Positions 63,735 through 64,000 of a stretch of 64,000 bases of DNA are shown here, piece after piece. The notes under the pieces were generated by a model. That model saw nothing but the letters and a program-made list of their open reading frames with translations. It was not told where the DNA came from and did no database searches. The DNA lies in contig NZ_CP092333.1 in the NCBI RefSeq assembly GCF_018595675.2, forward strand, positions 1 to 64,000, written 5' to 3'. How positions within the stretch are numbered: the stretch's first letter is position 1; each line of letters begins with the position of its first letter. Source of the DNA: Flavihumibacter fluvii (GTDB taxonomy: Bacteria; Bacteroidota; Bacteroidia; Chitinophagales; Chitinophagaceae). The position numbers and the translations under genes are program-made.

Positions 63735-64000
63735 AAATGGTTGAACAATGAATATAAAGTAATCAACCAGTAAATTCAAAATTTGTTGAAGGCGGACAAT
63801 AATTTATTGTATAATTATTTTGGTAATTAGAAACCTGCCTGGTCAATTGCCGATGTATGGTATCCATTCCTAGTTAATGGCTTTTCGGGAGATGATTAAA
63901 GAAGATAATTCTAATATGGGATATTTGTTTTAGGGATATGATATTAATTGTATATTTTGTGGTATTTATTTTAGACTGATTGTAGCCATCGGAAGGATGC

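Noticed and set aside
63606-64000. A gene or CRISPR in the AT-rich right end
   Set aside because: No open frame of useful length and no regular repeats; read as the upstream region of the cox unit.

Overview
The window looks like a Bacteroidota chromosome, probably Chitinophagales/Chitinophagaceae-like. It opens exactly at the dnaA start codon. The evidence is a TonB-dependent receptor, a type IX secretion (T9SS) C-terminal sorting domain, many short lipobox signal peptides, FtsX/MacB-type permeases, and a TAnnTTTG promoter element. No insertion sequences, prophage or CRISPR arrays were seen.

Layout. 1-4.3 kb: dnaA, a tRNA-Ser(GCU) with promoter and terminator, then a leftward group (PQQ-type sugar dehydrogenase lipoprotein, RibD-like reductase, MBL hydrolase). 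4.5-10.6 kb: two lipoproteins of unknown function, an ECF sigma factor with a one-TM partner, and an FtsX/MacB permease. 10.7-12.3 kb: glutathione-independent formaldehyde dehydrogenase and a decayed short-chain dehydrogenase fragment. 12.4-20.9 kb: a MacAB/TolC-like efflux operon that ends with its own sigma-54 activator and sensor kinase and has a -24/-12-like element in front. 21-25.5 kb: lipoprotein, luciferase-like monooxygenase, a 51-aa membrane protein, and Tat-type phosphocholine phospholipase C. 25.7-33.5 kb: a rightward operon of seven genes (FG-GAP propeller, Tat-type Gfo/Idh/MocA oxidoreductase, epimerase-like, DapA-like lyase, ApbE, M20 hydrolase, LacI regulator) with a LacI-like palindrome inside. 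33.5-45.4 kb: esterase, MarR-GNAT regulator with its own palindromic operator, a large heme-c/HEAT lipoprotein, a metalloprotease, an S8 protease with T9SS tail, an alpha/beta hydrolase broken by one stop codon, a VOC protein and a serine hydrolase.

The highlight is 45.7-63.5 kb. Nineteen leftward genes, separated by at most about 35 bp and mostly overlapping, form what reads as one ~18-kb transcription unit. It encodes a form I aerobic carbon monoxide dehydrogenase (CoxM, CoxS, and CoxL with the AYRCSFR motif). Its maturation and membrane factors are CoxG, CoxD, CoxE and two XdhC-family proteins, one fused to a metal-binding YHS domain. Nearly the whole molybdenum cofactor pathway follows (MocA, MoaA, MoeA, MoaD, MoeB, MoaE, a MoaC-MoaB fusion), plus a TonB receptor, a TauE-type transporter and a Cys-rich membrane protein. 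A perfect 32-nt palindrome lies just after the last gene. The unit could let the cell make both the enzyme and its Mo-cytosine dinucleotide/Cu cofactor from one transcript and respire CO. No ModABC molybdate transporter is in the window, so the TonB receptor and TauE protein are candidates for metal-oxyanion or sulfur supply (inference).
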